From NCBI GenBank assembly GCA_023397475.1, contig JAEWUD010000033.1:51422-115421 (forward strand): 64,000 nucleotides of DNA. The letters are read 5' to 3'. Shown in pieces: positions 25,100-33,667 of this stretch; the first letter of the stretch is position 1; each line of letters begins with the position of its first letter. The DNA is from Bacillota bacterium (lineage in GTDB: Bacteria; Bacillota; Clostridia; Saccharofermentanales; Saccharofermentanaceae). The notes beneath the pieces are model-generated. The model did no database searches and was not told the DNA's origin. It saw only the letters and a program-made list of their open reading frames with translations. The position numbers and the translations under genes were made by a program.

Positions 25100-26197
25100 T
25101 CACCACTTGCCGGATGAGAGACGCCCGTTCTTGTCCTGCTTCTCTAAGTATGTGCGAACCATCGCCGCCAACTTGAAGAGGACCGCATCATCGAAGCTGC
25201 GCAAATCGAGCCCCGTAATCTTCTGTACCTTGTCCAAACGGTACACGAGAGTGTTCCGGTGAACAAACAAACGCCGCGAAGTCTCGCTGCCGTTCAAATT
25301 GTTCTCGAAAAACTTCGCAATCGTAAGAAGCGTCTCGGAATCCAAAGACTCATAAGCGCCCTTCGGGAATACTTCGTCCAGGAACATATTGCAGAGCGTC
25401 GGCGGCAACTGATAGATCAGTCGTCCGAGACCGAGCTTGTCATACCGCATCACATATTGATCGCTCTCGAAAATACTGCCGATACGCAAGGCCATGGTCG
25501 CCTCGCGGTAGGACTTCGCCGCATCCTTCATCGTCTCGGCGGCCATACCGATGCCGATATAGACGCGAGACATAGATTCTGTATTGAGATTATCAATAAT
25601 CGTCTTGCTGATCTCATCGATGGAAGCGTCGAGATCGTCTCCGACTTCCGTCAGCAGAACAATCGTCTCCTCATCCATCGCCAGAATATAGGTCGATTTA
25701 CGGTCCGGGAAGAGATTATGAAGAATCTCCATGCAGAAGGAACTCTCATTCTGCATGACACGAATCAGGAAAACAACCCGAGAGACGGCGTACGGAACCT
25801 TGAACTCACGTGACTTAAGAGGAATATCACCGGGCAGTTCATTCTCGAGGAGGATGTTCTTGATGAAGGTCTCCCTCTCGGCGTCCGTATTGCGTTCGCG
25901 CAATGCCGCACGAATCCATTGGGATATCAATTCAAGATAGGTGCGCGACGTCGCGTCCGTACCCGTGATGAATCCAATGTACTGTGTCTGTTCGGCGATA
26001 TTGATCTTGATGTACGTCTTACCCGCCGTACTCGCGATCATATCCTCGGACATGAGCACGGCCCGGACGGAAGAATCTTCCGTTCCCTCCCAGGAGGCAT
26101 CCGTACAGGCAATCACAAGACCTAAGGTATCCATGATTCCGACGGTCTTCTCGACAATCTGACCAACCTCTCGGATACACTTCTTGATTTCTTCCAT
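25100..26197 (-). CDS. PucR/CdaR-type transcriptional regulator
   Basis: 365-residue regulator. The C-terminal PucR-type helix-turn-helix (ETSRRLFVHRNTLVYRLDKVQKITGLDLRSFDDAV, about 305-345) is clear. A GGDEF-like central domain precedes it, and the N-terminal part resembles sugar-diacid recognition domains (GQIVEKTVGIMDTLGLVIACTD). The ligand is unknown. It lies 27 bases upstream of ftsE in the same direction, and the predicted promoter at 26280 would serve the whole run. Confidence 0.85.
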   Translation of the reverse strand: MEEIKKCIREVGQIVEKTVGIMDTLGLVIACTDASWEGTEDSSVRAVLMSEDMIASTAGKTYIKINIAEQTQYIGFITGTDATSRTYLELISQWIRAALRERNTDAERETFIKNILLENELPGDIPLKSREFKVPYAVSRVVFLIRVMQNESSFCMEILHNLFPDRKSTYILAMDEETIVLLTEVGDDLDASIDEISKTIIDNLNTESMSRVYIGIGMAAETMKDAAKSYREATMALRIGSIFESDQYVMRYDKLGLGRLIYQLPPTLCNMFLDEVFPKGAYESLDSETLLTIAKFFENNLNGSETSRRLFVHRNTLVYRLDKVQKITGLDLRSFDDAVLFKLAAMVRTYLEKQDKNGRLSSGKW

Positions 26198-26250
26198 CTT
26201 CGTTCACCTACACATTCCCGCGGCAAAGCGATACGCCGGCATCAAAAAAC

Positions 26251-26265
26251 AACGACCCGGTCGTT
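26251..26265 (-). other. Short terminator-like hairpin in the PucR-gene leader
   Basis: AACGAC/GTCGTT around CGG, followed by GTTTTTTG on the minus strand. It starts only a few bases after the predicted transcription start. It may be an attenuator, or a second weak terminator behind the sugar ATPase gene. Confidence 0.35.
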
Positions 26266-26279
26266 TTCATATTCATTTT

Positions 26280-26308
26280 ATCTTATCTGTTTCACGAATT
26301 TGTTGCAA
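26280..26308 (-). promoter_or_regulatory. Promoter for the PucR regulator-ftsEX run
   Basis: Minus strand: -35 TTGCAA (26303-26308), 17 bases, -10 TAAGAT (26280-26285). Confidence 0.55.
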
Positions 26309-26320
26309 TACGCTAACAAT

Positions 26321-26353
26321 AAAAAAACGGCCCCCATTGCGGAGGCCGTTTCT
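26321..26353 (-). terminator. Intrinsic terminator of the sugar ATPase gene
   Basis: Minus strand AAACGGCC pairs with GGCCGTTT around 11 bases, followed by a T run. It lies about 20 bases after the gene stop. Confidence 0.88.
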
Positions 26354-26374
26354 GAACAGTGATATAAGATTCGA

Positions 26375-27490
26375 TTAGGAAATGATGCTCTGCTCGGTTT
26401 CCTTATCGAAGAGGTGAACACGGTTGGTGTCGATTGCCAGAGAGACAACCTCGCCGACGCGGGATCTGGACGTTGTGGGATCAACGCGAGCGGTAAGAGG
26501 CAGAGCGCCGTTGACCGTAACGTACAGGTAGGTCTCAGCACCGAGGAGCTCGACAACATCGACGTCTGCGGCGAAAGCGGCTTCCTTGTGCTCGTTGACG
26601 TAGTTGACCTCGTCAGCGATGGCCTCAGGACGTACGCCGAAGATAACTTCCTTGCCGTCGTGCTCAAGAACTTCCGGTACAGCGTAACGCTCGGGAAGCT
26701 TGACGGAGCAATTCTCGAAGCTGACGTACACGTCGCCGGCCTGAACATTGATCACAGCGTTGATGAAGTTCATCGGAGGCATTCCGATGAAGCCTGCGAC
26801 GAAGGTGTTCGAAGGATGCTCGTAGAGCTCCGTCGGGGAGTCAACCTGCTGGATGAATCCGTCCTTCATAACGACGAGACGAGTACCCATGGTCATGGCC
26901 TCGGTCTGGTCATGTGTAACGTAGACGATCGTGGTCTGCAGTCTCTGGTGAAGCTTGGTGATCTCAACACGCATCTGAACACGAAGCTTAGCGTCGAGGT
27001 TGGAAAGAGGCTCGTCCATCAGGAAGACCTTGGGGTCACGGACGATAGCACGACCGAGAGCAACACGCTGTCTCTGTCCACCGGAAAGAGCCTTGGGCTT
27101 ACGGTCAAGAAGGTGCTCGATCTCAAGGATCTTCGCGGCCTCGCCGACGCGACGCTTGATGTCGTCCTTCGGAACCTTGCGGAGCTTAAGGCCGAACGCC
27201 ATGTTGTCGAAAACCGTCATGTGAGGATAGAGAGCATAGTTCTGGAAAACCATGGCGATGTCTCTGTCCTTGGGAAGTACGTCGTTGATGAGGCGATCCC
27301 CGATGTAGATCTCGCCTTCCGAAATATCTTCAAGACCGGCGATCATACGAAGGGTCGTGGACTTACCGCAACCGGAAGGTCCAACGAGGATGATGAATTC
27401 CTTATCGGCTATTTCAAGATTAAAATCGCTGACGGCAACAACACCGCCCTCATACTTCTTGTAGACGTGCTGCAAAGATAGACTTGCCAT
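26375..27490 (-). CDS. ugpC: Carbohydrate ABC transporter ATPase, MsmX/UgpC type
   Basis: ATPase that energises sugar importers. It has 371 residues: Walker A GPSGCGKS (37-44), LSGGQ (135-139), MDEPLSNLDAKLR (158-170), then a C-terminal OB/TOBE domain (about 240-371). The DAKLR signature and length are those of multitask sugar ATPases. No permease or binding protein lies nearby, consistent with a stand-alone ATPase shared by several importers, as MsmX is in Bacillus. It has its own terminator. Confidence 0.93.
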   Translation of the reverse strand: MASLSLQHVYKKYEGGVVAVSDFNLEIADKEFIILVGPSGCGKSTTLRMIAGLEDISEGEIYIGDRLINDVLPKDRDIAMVFQNYALYPHMTVFDNMAFGLKLRKVPKDDIKRRVGEAAKILEIEHLLDRKPKALSGGQRQRVALGRAIVRDPKVFLMDEPLSNLDAKLRVQMRVEITKLHQRLQTTIVYVTHDQTEAMTMGTRLVVMKDGFIQQVDSPTELYEHPSNTFVAGFIGMPPMNFINAVINVQAGDVYVSFENCSVKLPERYAVPEVLEHDGKEVIFGVRPEAIADEVNYVNEHKEAAFAADVDVVELLGAETYLYVTVNGALPLTARVDPTTSRSRVGEVVSLAIDTNRVHLFDKETEQSIIS

Positions 27491-27846
27491 TTCTGATTAC
27501 CTCCAAATTATGAACCGCACGGAATTCGTACGGTTTCGTTTTGCACAAACACAATATAGCATTGAAGGAAAAAATTAACCATATGCAAAAATACCAAAAC
27601 TTCTCGGCTGTTTTTGGACATGCGGCGAGTAAACTATAACAAAAGAAACAGAAAAATCCGTTCGTACTTGGCGATTTTGTATAAAATTGACCGTTTGAGG
27701 GAATTATTCTTGCCAATTGGTTTTTTATGCAGTACCCTGTATAAATATTAGAATTTGCCGAACAGGATTTTCAAGGTCCGTTTTCTGGTGAAACGTTACG
27801 TTGAGGCTTATAATAATAGGAATCATTATAAAGGCAGGATACGATC
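27491..27846. promoter_or_regulatory. Divergent intergenic region (sugar ATPase / argC)
   Basis: 356 AT-rich bases without a gene. Toward argC a clear -10 TATAAT lies at 27809-27814, with a weak -35 near 27786, and AAGGCAGG precedes the ATG. Toward the ATPase gene, TATATT (27553-27558) with TGGTTA 17 bases upstream is a possible promoter. I cannot identify an ARG-box operator with confidence. Confidence 0.45.
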
Positions 27847-28902
27847 ATGACAAAGATTAAAATTGGTATTATCGGGGCGACAGGTTACGTAGGAGCGGAA
27901 CTCGTTCGTATCCTCTCCGCCCATCCGGACGCGCAGCTCTCGGTTCTGGTTTCGCAGAGCTTTGTCGGCAAGCGCTTCTCCGATATCTACCCTTCATTTC
28001 GCGGCGTGTGTGATAGTGTCCTCTCCGACGCGACGCCGGAAGAGGTTGCCTCACAGAGTGATCTTGTGATCACGGCGTTGCCCCACGGTGTCTCCAGCAA
28101 GTCGGTGCCGGTTCTTCTGGACAAAGGCGTCCGCGTCATTGATCACAGCGGCGATTTTCGTTACCGCGAACTCGCATCCTACACAGAGTCCTACGGGCTT
28201 GCGCACCCCTGTCCCGAGCTTCTCACCGAAGCGGTTTACGGGATTCCCGAGCTCTATCGGGACAAGCTTGTCTCGGCTCGTCTTGTAGCGAATCCCGGAT
28301 GTTACCCCACGTGTTCCATCCTGGGCCTCGCTCCGCTTCTCTCCGCGGGCAAGATACATACCGGCGGCATCATCATCGATGCTGTGTCGGGTTTTTCGGG
28401 CGCGGGCAGAAAGAGCGACCTCCCCTACTCCTTCTGTGAATCCGCCGAGAGTTTCAAAGCCTACTCGGTCACCGGGCACCGACACACGACGGAGATCGAG
28501 CAGGAGCTTTCGATCCTTGCGGACGAGAAGATTATCATTACCTTCACCCCGCATCTTGCGCCGATGAAGAGAGGAATGTACGCGACGATCTATTGCGATT
28601 TGAAGAAGGAATTCCAGAACCTAACCGCCGCAGATTTGCATGCACTTTTTGTGTCCTATTATCAGAATGAGTTGTTTGTCAGAGTTCTTCCCGTCGGAAC
28701 GTCGCCGGAGACTCGATACACAACCTTCTCGAACCGGATCGACATCTCGGTTCATAAGGACGAACGCACCGGCAAGATTAAGGTATTATCAGCGCAGGAT
28801 AATCTCGGCAAGGGGGCAGCCGCACAGGCTGTTCAGGCGATGAACGTCATGTTCGGACTTCCGGAGACACAGGGTCTCGCATCAATGGTCGGTTGTATCT
28901 GA
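27847..28902 (+). CDS. argC: N-acetyl-gamma-glutamyl-phosphate reductase
   Basis: Third step of arginine synthesis: reduces N-acetylglutamyl phosphate to the semialdehyde with NADPH. It has 351 residues; GIIGATGYVGAELVRIL (7-23) is the nucleotide-binding motif and C152 in NPGCYPT is the catalytic cysteine. First gene of argC-argB-argD-argF. The usual clostridial order has argJ next, which is missing here. Confidence 0.97.
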   Translation: MTKIKIGIIGATGYVGAELVRILSAHPDAQLSVLVSQSFVGKRFSDIYPSFRGVCDSVLSDATPEEVASQSDLVITALPHGVSSKSVPVLLDKGVRVIDHSGDFRYRELASYTESYGLAHPCPELLTEAVYGIPELYRDKLVSARLVANPGCYPTCSILGLAPLLSAGKIHTGGIIIDAVSGFSGAGRKSDLPYSFCESAESFKAYSVTGHRHTTEIEQELSILADEKIIITFTPHLAPMKRGMYATIYCDLKKEFQNLTAADLHALFVSYYQNELFVRVLPVGTSPETRYTTFSNRIDISVHKDERTGKIKVLSAQDNLGKGAAAQAVQAMNVMFGLPETQGLASMVGCI

Positions 28903-28933
28903 TTTTTCACGAAAAGCAATTCGGAGGATGTAT

Positions 28934-29881
28934 ATGAAGATCAAGAAAAACGCGCCGGAGCTCGGCCAGGAAATGAAGGAATTTATCGGCAAGGCGGAGA
29001 CGCTCATTGAAGCGCTCCCCTACATTCAGAGCCTGGAGGGCAAGACTGTCGTCATAAAGTACGGCGGAAATGCCATGATCAACGAGGAACTCAAATCCTC
29101 GGTCATGGACGACATCACGCTCCTCAAGTACGTCGGAATCAATCCGGTTCTCGTACACGGCGGCGGACCGGATATCACGGAAATGCTGCAAGTGATGAAC
29201 ATCCCTTCGCGTTTTGAGAAGGGACTTCGCGTTACCGATCAGGAGACGATGAACATCGCGCAGATGGTTCTCGTGGGAAAGACAAACAAGGAGATCGTCG
29301 CAACCCTCGGACAGAAGGGTGCTAAGGCGATCGGCATCTGCGGCATCGACGGCCATCTGATTGAATGCGAACGGCTGACGAAGGACGCGGACGGCAATCC
29401 GATCGATGTCGGATTTGTCGGTAATATCACCAAGATCAACACAAAGGTACTCTCCATGCTGGCAAACGACGAGTACATCCCCGTTGTGGCGCCGATCGGC
29501 ATCGGGCCGGACGGTCAGAGCTACAATATCAACGCGGATACGGTCGCGGCGGAGATTGCGGCCGCGCTGGGTGCGGAGAAATTGATGACACTTACCGACG
29601 TCGAGGGCGTACGCGGGAAGCTCCCCGATGGGACGGAGAAGGTTTTCGCCGTGCTGACAGAGGCGGAAATTCTGGATCTGATTCGTGAGAATGTGATTTC
29701 CGGCGGCATGATTCCCAAGGTCATGGGTTGTCTCGACACGGTGAATCGCGGCGTCGGTCGCGCCCACATTATTGACGGTCGTATTCCGCACAGCCTCCTT
29801 CTGGAGATCTTCACCGGCAAAGGTATCGGGACGATGATTACCAAGGAGCGACGACCGTACTTCGAGGGCGAGAAGATCTGA
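28934..29881 (+). CDS. argB: Acetylglutamate kinase
   Basis: Second step of arginine synthesis. It has 315 residues in the amino-acid kinase fold: VVIKYGGNAM near residue 40, VLVHGGGPDI, and the C-terminal VISGGMIPKV. The start at 28934 is chosen because GGAGG sits 6 bases upstream; the earlier in-frame ATG at 28928 abuts that site. The N-terminal helix of about 30 residues before the kinase core is of the type that forms arginine-inhibited hexamers, so feedback inhibition is plausible. Confidence 0.96.
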   Translation: MKIKKNAPELGQEMKEFIGKAETLIEALPYIQSLEGKTVVIKYGGNAMINEELKSSVMDDITLLKYVGINPVLVHGGGPDITEMLQVMNIPSRFEKGLRVTDQETMNIAQMVLVGKTNKEIVATLGQKGAKAIGICGIDGHLIECERLTKDADGNPIDVGFVGNITKINTKVLSMLANDEYIPVVAPIGIGPDGQSYNINADTVAAEIAAALGAEKLMTLTDVEGVRGKLPDGTEKVFAVLTEAEILDLIRENVISGGMIPKVMGCLDTVNRGVGRAHIIDGRIPHSLLLEIFTGKGIGTMITKERRPYFEGEKI

Positions 29882-29913
29882 AACAAGCGGTAGTTGCGAA
29901 GAGGAGTAATGCT

Positions 29914-31122
29914 ATGGAAAAGCAATTGGAATGGACCATCCATCTGGACAAGACGTACTACATGAATGTTTTCGGCGACAGAATTCCCGTCGCCTTCACG
30001 CACGGCCGTGGATCTTACCTCTACTCGACCGAGGGGGATAAATACTTAGATCTCCTGGGCGGAATCGCGGTCAACAGTGTCGGACACGGAAACGCGAGAC
30101 TGACGAAGGCGATAAGCACACAGGCGAAGAAGCTGATTCACTGTTCATCCCTCTACTATATCCCGAACCAGGGCGAGCTTGCACGTGCACTGGTAGAGAA
30201 GAGCTTCGCCGACAAGGTGTTCTTCTGCAACAGCGGCGCCGAGGCGAATGAGGCGGCTATTAAGCTGGCGCGCGCATATTTCGCGAAAAAGGGCGCTCCG
30301 CGGGCAAAGTTTATCACCGCGCTCAAGTCCTTCCACGGCCGGACTCTCGCGGCGGTAACGGCGACCGGGCAGGAAAAATATAACAAGGACTTCGCTCCCC
30401 TTCCCGGTGGATTCTCTTATGTTCCGTACAATGACATCGCCGCGCTCGAAGCGGTTGTCGATGATACGACTTGCGCGGTTATGCTCGAGATCATCCAGGG
30501 CGAGGGCGGCGTCATCGTGTGCGATCCGGAATACATTCAGGCGGCACGTCGCATTTGCACGGAGCACGGAGCTCTTCTCATCATCGACGAGGTACAGACC
30601 GGTGTCGGGCGGACGGGGACATTTTTCGCGTTTGAACAGATGAATATCGTGCCGGACGTCGTGACTCTGGCCAAAGGTCTTGCGGGCGGTGTTCCGATCG
30701 GCGCGATGCTGACGACGGACGAGGTTGCCACGACCTTCGAGCCCGGAGATCACGGATCGACATTCGGCGGCAATCCGCTGGCGACCGCCGCGGCGATGGC
30801 GGTTCTCGAGGAGATTGACAAGAAGAATCTTATGAAGAATGCGAACGTTATCGGAGATTATTTCAAGAAGAAGCTCCTGAAGATCGCGAAGAATACGAAC
30901 GCGATCACGGCGGTTCGCGGCAGAGGGCTTCTGATCGGCATTGAACTTACGGAGCCGTCCGCGGTGCTTTTGAAAAAGCAGCTTTTCGAGAAGGGCTTTC
31001 TCGTCGGATCAATCGGAGACAGGGTGATCCGGCTCGCTCCGCCCCTGATTCTCACCAAACGCGAGGCTTCTTCTTTCCTCTCGACATTGGAAGAACTGCT
31101 CACCCCGAAGAAAGTCGGATAA
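29914..31122 (+). CDS. argD: Acetylornithine aminotransferase
   Basis: PLP enzyme converting the semialdehyde to N-acetylornithine. It has 402 residues with FCNSGAEANEAAIKLAR, the PLP ring-contact D225 in IIDEVQTG and the Schiff-base K254 in LAKGLAGGVP. Class III aminotransferase of full length. Ribosome binding site GAGGAG upstream of 29914. Confidence 0.96.
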   Translation: MEKQLEWTIHLDKTYYMNVFGDRIPVAFTHGRGSYLYSTEGDKYLDLLGGIAVNSVGHGNARLTKAISTQAKKLIHCSSLYYIPNQGELARALVEKSFADKVFFCNSGAEANEAAIKLARAYFAKKGAPRAKFITALKSFHGRTLAAVTATGQEKYNKDFAPLPGGFSYVPYNDIAALEAVVDDTTCAVMLEIIQGEGGVIVCDPEYIQAARRICTEHGALLIIDEVQTGVGRTGTFFAFEQMNIVPDVVTLAKGLAGGVPIGAMLTTDEVATTFEPGDHGSTFGGNPLATAAAMAVLEEIDKKNLMKNANVIGDYFKKKLLKIAKNTNAITAVRGRGLLIGIELTEPSAVLLKKQLFEKGFLVGSIGDRVIRLAPPLILTKREASSFLSTLEELLTPKKVG

Positions 31123-31145
31123 TAAGTACGCAAAGGAGATACGAT

Positions 31146-32066
31146 ATGAAGCACTATATTGATTTTCACGAAGATGTAAGTTTCCAGGATCTGGATGAAT
31201 TATTGGATCTTGCGATCGATCTCAAGAAGAAGACCAAGGCGGGCATTCCCCATCCGCTCCTTCAGGGTAAATCGCTGGGGATGATCTTCTCGAAATCCTC
31301 TACGCGGACACGCGTATCCTTCGAGGTCGGAATGTACCAACTCGGCGGCCAGTCGCTGTTTCTCAATTCCAACGACATCCAGCTCGGCCGCGGCGAGACC
31401 GTCTATGACACCGCACAGGTCCTCTCCCGGATGCTCGACGGAATCATGATCCGCACCTTCTCGCACAAGGACGTCACAGACCTCGCGAGATTCGGCACGA
31501 TTCCGATTATCAACGGCCTGACGGATGACCAGCATCCGACGCAGGCGCTGGCGGACCTTCTGACGATCAAAGAGCACAAGGGTGACTTGAAGGGTTTGAA
31601 ACTCTGTTATGTCGGCGACGGCAACAATGTCGCGAACTCCCTTCTGCAAGCTTGCGCGAAGGCCGGCATGCATATCAGCGTCGCGTCTCCCGAGAAGTTC
31701 ACCTGCCCCGATTTCTACGTCGATCAAGCGAAAAAGGACGCGGCGGTTACCGGATCCCTTGTGGAAATGACGACAGATCCCTTTGCGGCGGCCAAAGATG
31801 CCGACGTAGTCTATACGGATACTTGGACCAGCATGGGACAGGAAGCCGAGAAGGCGGCCCGTGTAGAGATCTTCCGGAAGTATCAGGTCAATAAAGAATT
31901 GATGTCCTACGCAAAGAAGGATGCGATATTCCTTCACTGCCTTCCCGCGTATCGCGGATATGAAGTGACGGAAGAGATCATCGACTCCCCTTGCTCCGTC
32001 GTATTTGACGAAGCGGAGAATCGTCTCCATGCGCACAAGGCAATTCTGGTCAAGTGTCTGGGCTAA
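31146..32066 (+). CDS. argF: Ornithine carbamoyltransferase
   Basis: Forms citrulline from ornithine and carbamoyl phosphate. It has 306 residues: carbamoyl-phosphate loop SSTRTR (51-56), DDQHPTQALADL and the HCLPAYRG ornithine loop. Complete; preceded by AAAGGAG. Confidence 0.97.
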   Translation: MKHYIDFHEDVSFQDLDELLDLAIDLKKKTKAGIPHPLLQGKSLGMIFSKSSTRTRVSFEVGMYQLGGQSLFLNSNDIQLGRGETVYDTAQVLSRMLDGIMIRTFSHKDVTDLARFGTIPIINGLTDDQHPTQALADLLTIKEHKGDLKGLKLCYVGDGNNVANSLLQACAKAGMHISVASPEKFTCPDFYVDQAKKDAAVTGSLVEMTTDPFAAAKDADVVYTDTWTSMGQEAEKAARVEIFRKYQVNKELMSYAKKDAIFLHCLPAYRGYEVTEEIIDSPCSVVFDEAENRLHAHKAILVKCLG

Positions 32067-32071
32067 TCGAC

Positions 32072-32671
32072 ATGACGGAGAACCTCAAATCCTTATCCTC
32101 TGAACCGACATTGGGAGCGAGTTCCGAAACGTGCATCGACGCACCGTTTCGGATTCGTCGCGCCACAATGCTCGACGCAGAGGATATTCTTCGTTTACAG
32201 GCGGATTCTATGCAACTGTACCGGATGAACTCGTGCATTCCCGAGGGCTGTCTTGAGGCGCTAGAAGAGACCATCGACACACTTTGTATCGACATTCGTG
32301 CAGAGCGCGTTCTCGTCGCTGCGGATGCTGACGACATGCCCGTCGGTGCGGTGCGCATTCTGCCGCGCATCTCAGGAGATTTCCGCGATGCGGCAGGTAC
32401 ACTGCTACTCCCTTCCCTTTCCGCCTGCCAGCCAGTTGCTTACTTCTCACGATTTGCCGTATCCACGACGCTTCATAACGCCGGCATCGGCGGGATGCTC
32501 TATCGAGCTGCCGAGACGGCGGCACGAGAGGGCGGCTTCCCATGGATGTGTCTGCACACCGCGACCGGAAATCAGGACCTTGTCTTGTTCTACCGGAGAA
32601 GAGGTTTCGAGCTTCTTTGGGAAGACATTTCGCGCGGATACCCGCGGGGACTGTTTGCCAAAAGTCTCTGA
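32072..32671 (+). CDS. GNAT-family N-acetyltransferase at the end of the arg operon
   Basis: 199-residue acetyltransferase. After a short N-terminal tail it starts the GNAT fold at FRIRRATMLDAEDILRLQ, with the acetyl-CoA loop motif in FAVSTTLHNAGIGGMLYRAAETAA and the C-terminal LFYRRRGFELL. The substrate is not known. Placement six bases after argF suggests an arginine-pathway role. The operon lacks argJ, so an N-acetylglutamate synthase function is possible but unproven. An upstream GTG at 32054 would overlap argF; neither start has a strong ribosome binding site. Confidence 0.8.
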   Translation: MTENLKSLSSEPTLGASSETCIDAPFRIRRATMLDAEDILRLQADSMQLYRMNSCIPEGCLEALEETIDTLCIDIRAERVLVAADADDMPVGAVRILPRISGDFRDAAGTLLLPSLSACQPVAYFSRFAVSTTLHNAGIGGMLYRAAETAAREGGFPWMCLHTATGNQDLVLFYRRRGFELLWEDISRGYPRGLFAKSL

Positions 32672-32690
32672 TTTTTTCGCGAGGAAAAAT

Positions 32691-33636
32691 GGGGATGTCT
32701 CAAAACATCTGTATGCCGGGAAAAAACCAATCTATTGCCGGTGCGCTTGAGAAGGCTTTCCTGGAAAGCATCCTCGAACAAATAGCCAAAAGGCTACGCG
32801 CACATACGAAAACCTGTGAGAGGGCCACTTTCGTATGTGCCTCATTGACGAATAAATGCCTTCGGGAGCTCGCCGCACATACGAAAACCTGTGAAAGGGC
32901 CTGTTTCGTATGTGCATCAATGACAAATAATCGCGTCCGAGAAGCCGAAGCACATACGAAAACCCGAGTTGGAGCCTGTTTCGTATGTGCATCAATGACA
33001 AATAACCGCTCTGGGACGGCCGGCGCACATACGAAACCCCGTGAAGGAGCCACTTTCGTATGTGCATCAATGACAAATAATCGCGTCCGAGAAGCCGAAG
33101 CACATACGAAACCCCGTGAAGGAGCCATTTTCGTATGTGCATCATTGACAAATAACCGCGTCAGGATGGCGGCCGCACATACGAAATCGCGAGATGTGGC
33201 CATTTTCGTATGTGCATCAATGACATATAACTTCGTCCGAGAAGCCGAAGCACATACGAAAACCCGAGTTGGAGCCTGTTTCGTATGTGCATCAATAACG
33301 AATAAATGCCTTCGGGAGCTCGCCGCACATACGAAAACCTGTGAAAGGGCCTGTTTCGTATGTGCATCAATGACAAATAACTGCGTCTGAGAAGCCGAAG
33401 CACATACGAAAACCCGAGTTGGAGCCTGTTTCGTATGTGCATCAATGACAAATAATCGCGTCAGCCTTCATTTACTCGGTAATCATTACTCAGGAGGCGT
33501 ACTTCTGACAAACTTCCCACCCTTAGTATTGAAGATTCTAGTCAAGAGAGGCGAGTGCTATGCGAGACTAAAAAAAGACTCGAAGACCATCGTTTATTGG
33601 AACAAAAAAGGGCCGTCTCTCAACTGAGACAGCCCC
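32691..33636. mobile_element. Putative non-autonomous element enclosing the 75-bp repeat array
   Basis: The left end GGGGATGTCTCA (32691-32702) and the right end, read inward, GGGGCTGTCTCA (33625-33636) match at 11 of 12 bases in inverted orientation. Such GGGGCTGT ends are common insertion-sequence termini. No transposase lies inside. The content is the palindromic array plus AT-rich flanks (33466-33600) with nothing recognisable. The right end doubles as half of a terminator hairpin, so the inverted ends could be partly coincidental. No clear target-site duplication is visible. Confidence 0.35.
32800..33465. repeat. Nine tandem 75-bp palindromic repeat units
   Basis: Each unit holds a 41-base hairpin with arms GCACATACGAAA and TTTCGTATGTGC around a 17-base variable loop. 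A 34-base linker beginning about ATCAATGACAAATAA follows. Hairpins start at 32800, 32875, 32950, 33025, 33100, 33175, 33250, 33325 and 33400, exactly 75 bases apart. The arms are identical in all nine. Loops fall into a few classes: units 3, 7 and 9 are the same, as are 2 and 8. The second half of the linker alternates between two types (GTCCGAGAAGCCGAA after even units, more GC-rich after odd units), giving a 150-bp higher-order period. The open frames on both strands are by-products of the 75-base period. Confidence 0.93.
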
Positions 33637-33645
33637 TTATTTTTG
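33604..33645 (-). terminator. Terminator downstream of the transketolase genes
   Basis: Minus strand GGGCTGTCTC pairs with GAGACGGCCC (one G-U) around about 6 bases, then TTTTTTG. A shorter T run on the plus side allows bidirectional use. Overlaps the right end of the repeat element. Confidence 0.8.
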
Positions 33646-33667
33646 TACAGCAGTTATTGTTAAATGT

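Noticed and set aside
26414..27481. Long open frame antisense to the sugar ATPase gene
   Set aside because: It mirrors the codon bias of the real gene, has no ribosome binding site and no recognisable domain.
32542..33390. Repeat protein encoded by the palindromic array (open on both strands)
   Set aside because: Frames stay open on both strands only because the period is divisible by three. Start sites lack ribosome binding sites, and loop changes are mostly amino-acid-changing while the arms are fixed at DNA level.
32800..33465. CRISPR array
   Set aside because: Period is 75 with palindromic arms, the loop sequences recur between units, and no cas gene is near. Spacers in CRISPR arrays would be unique.
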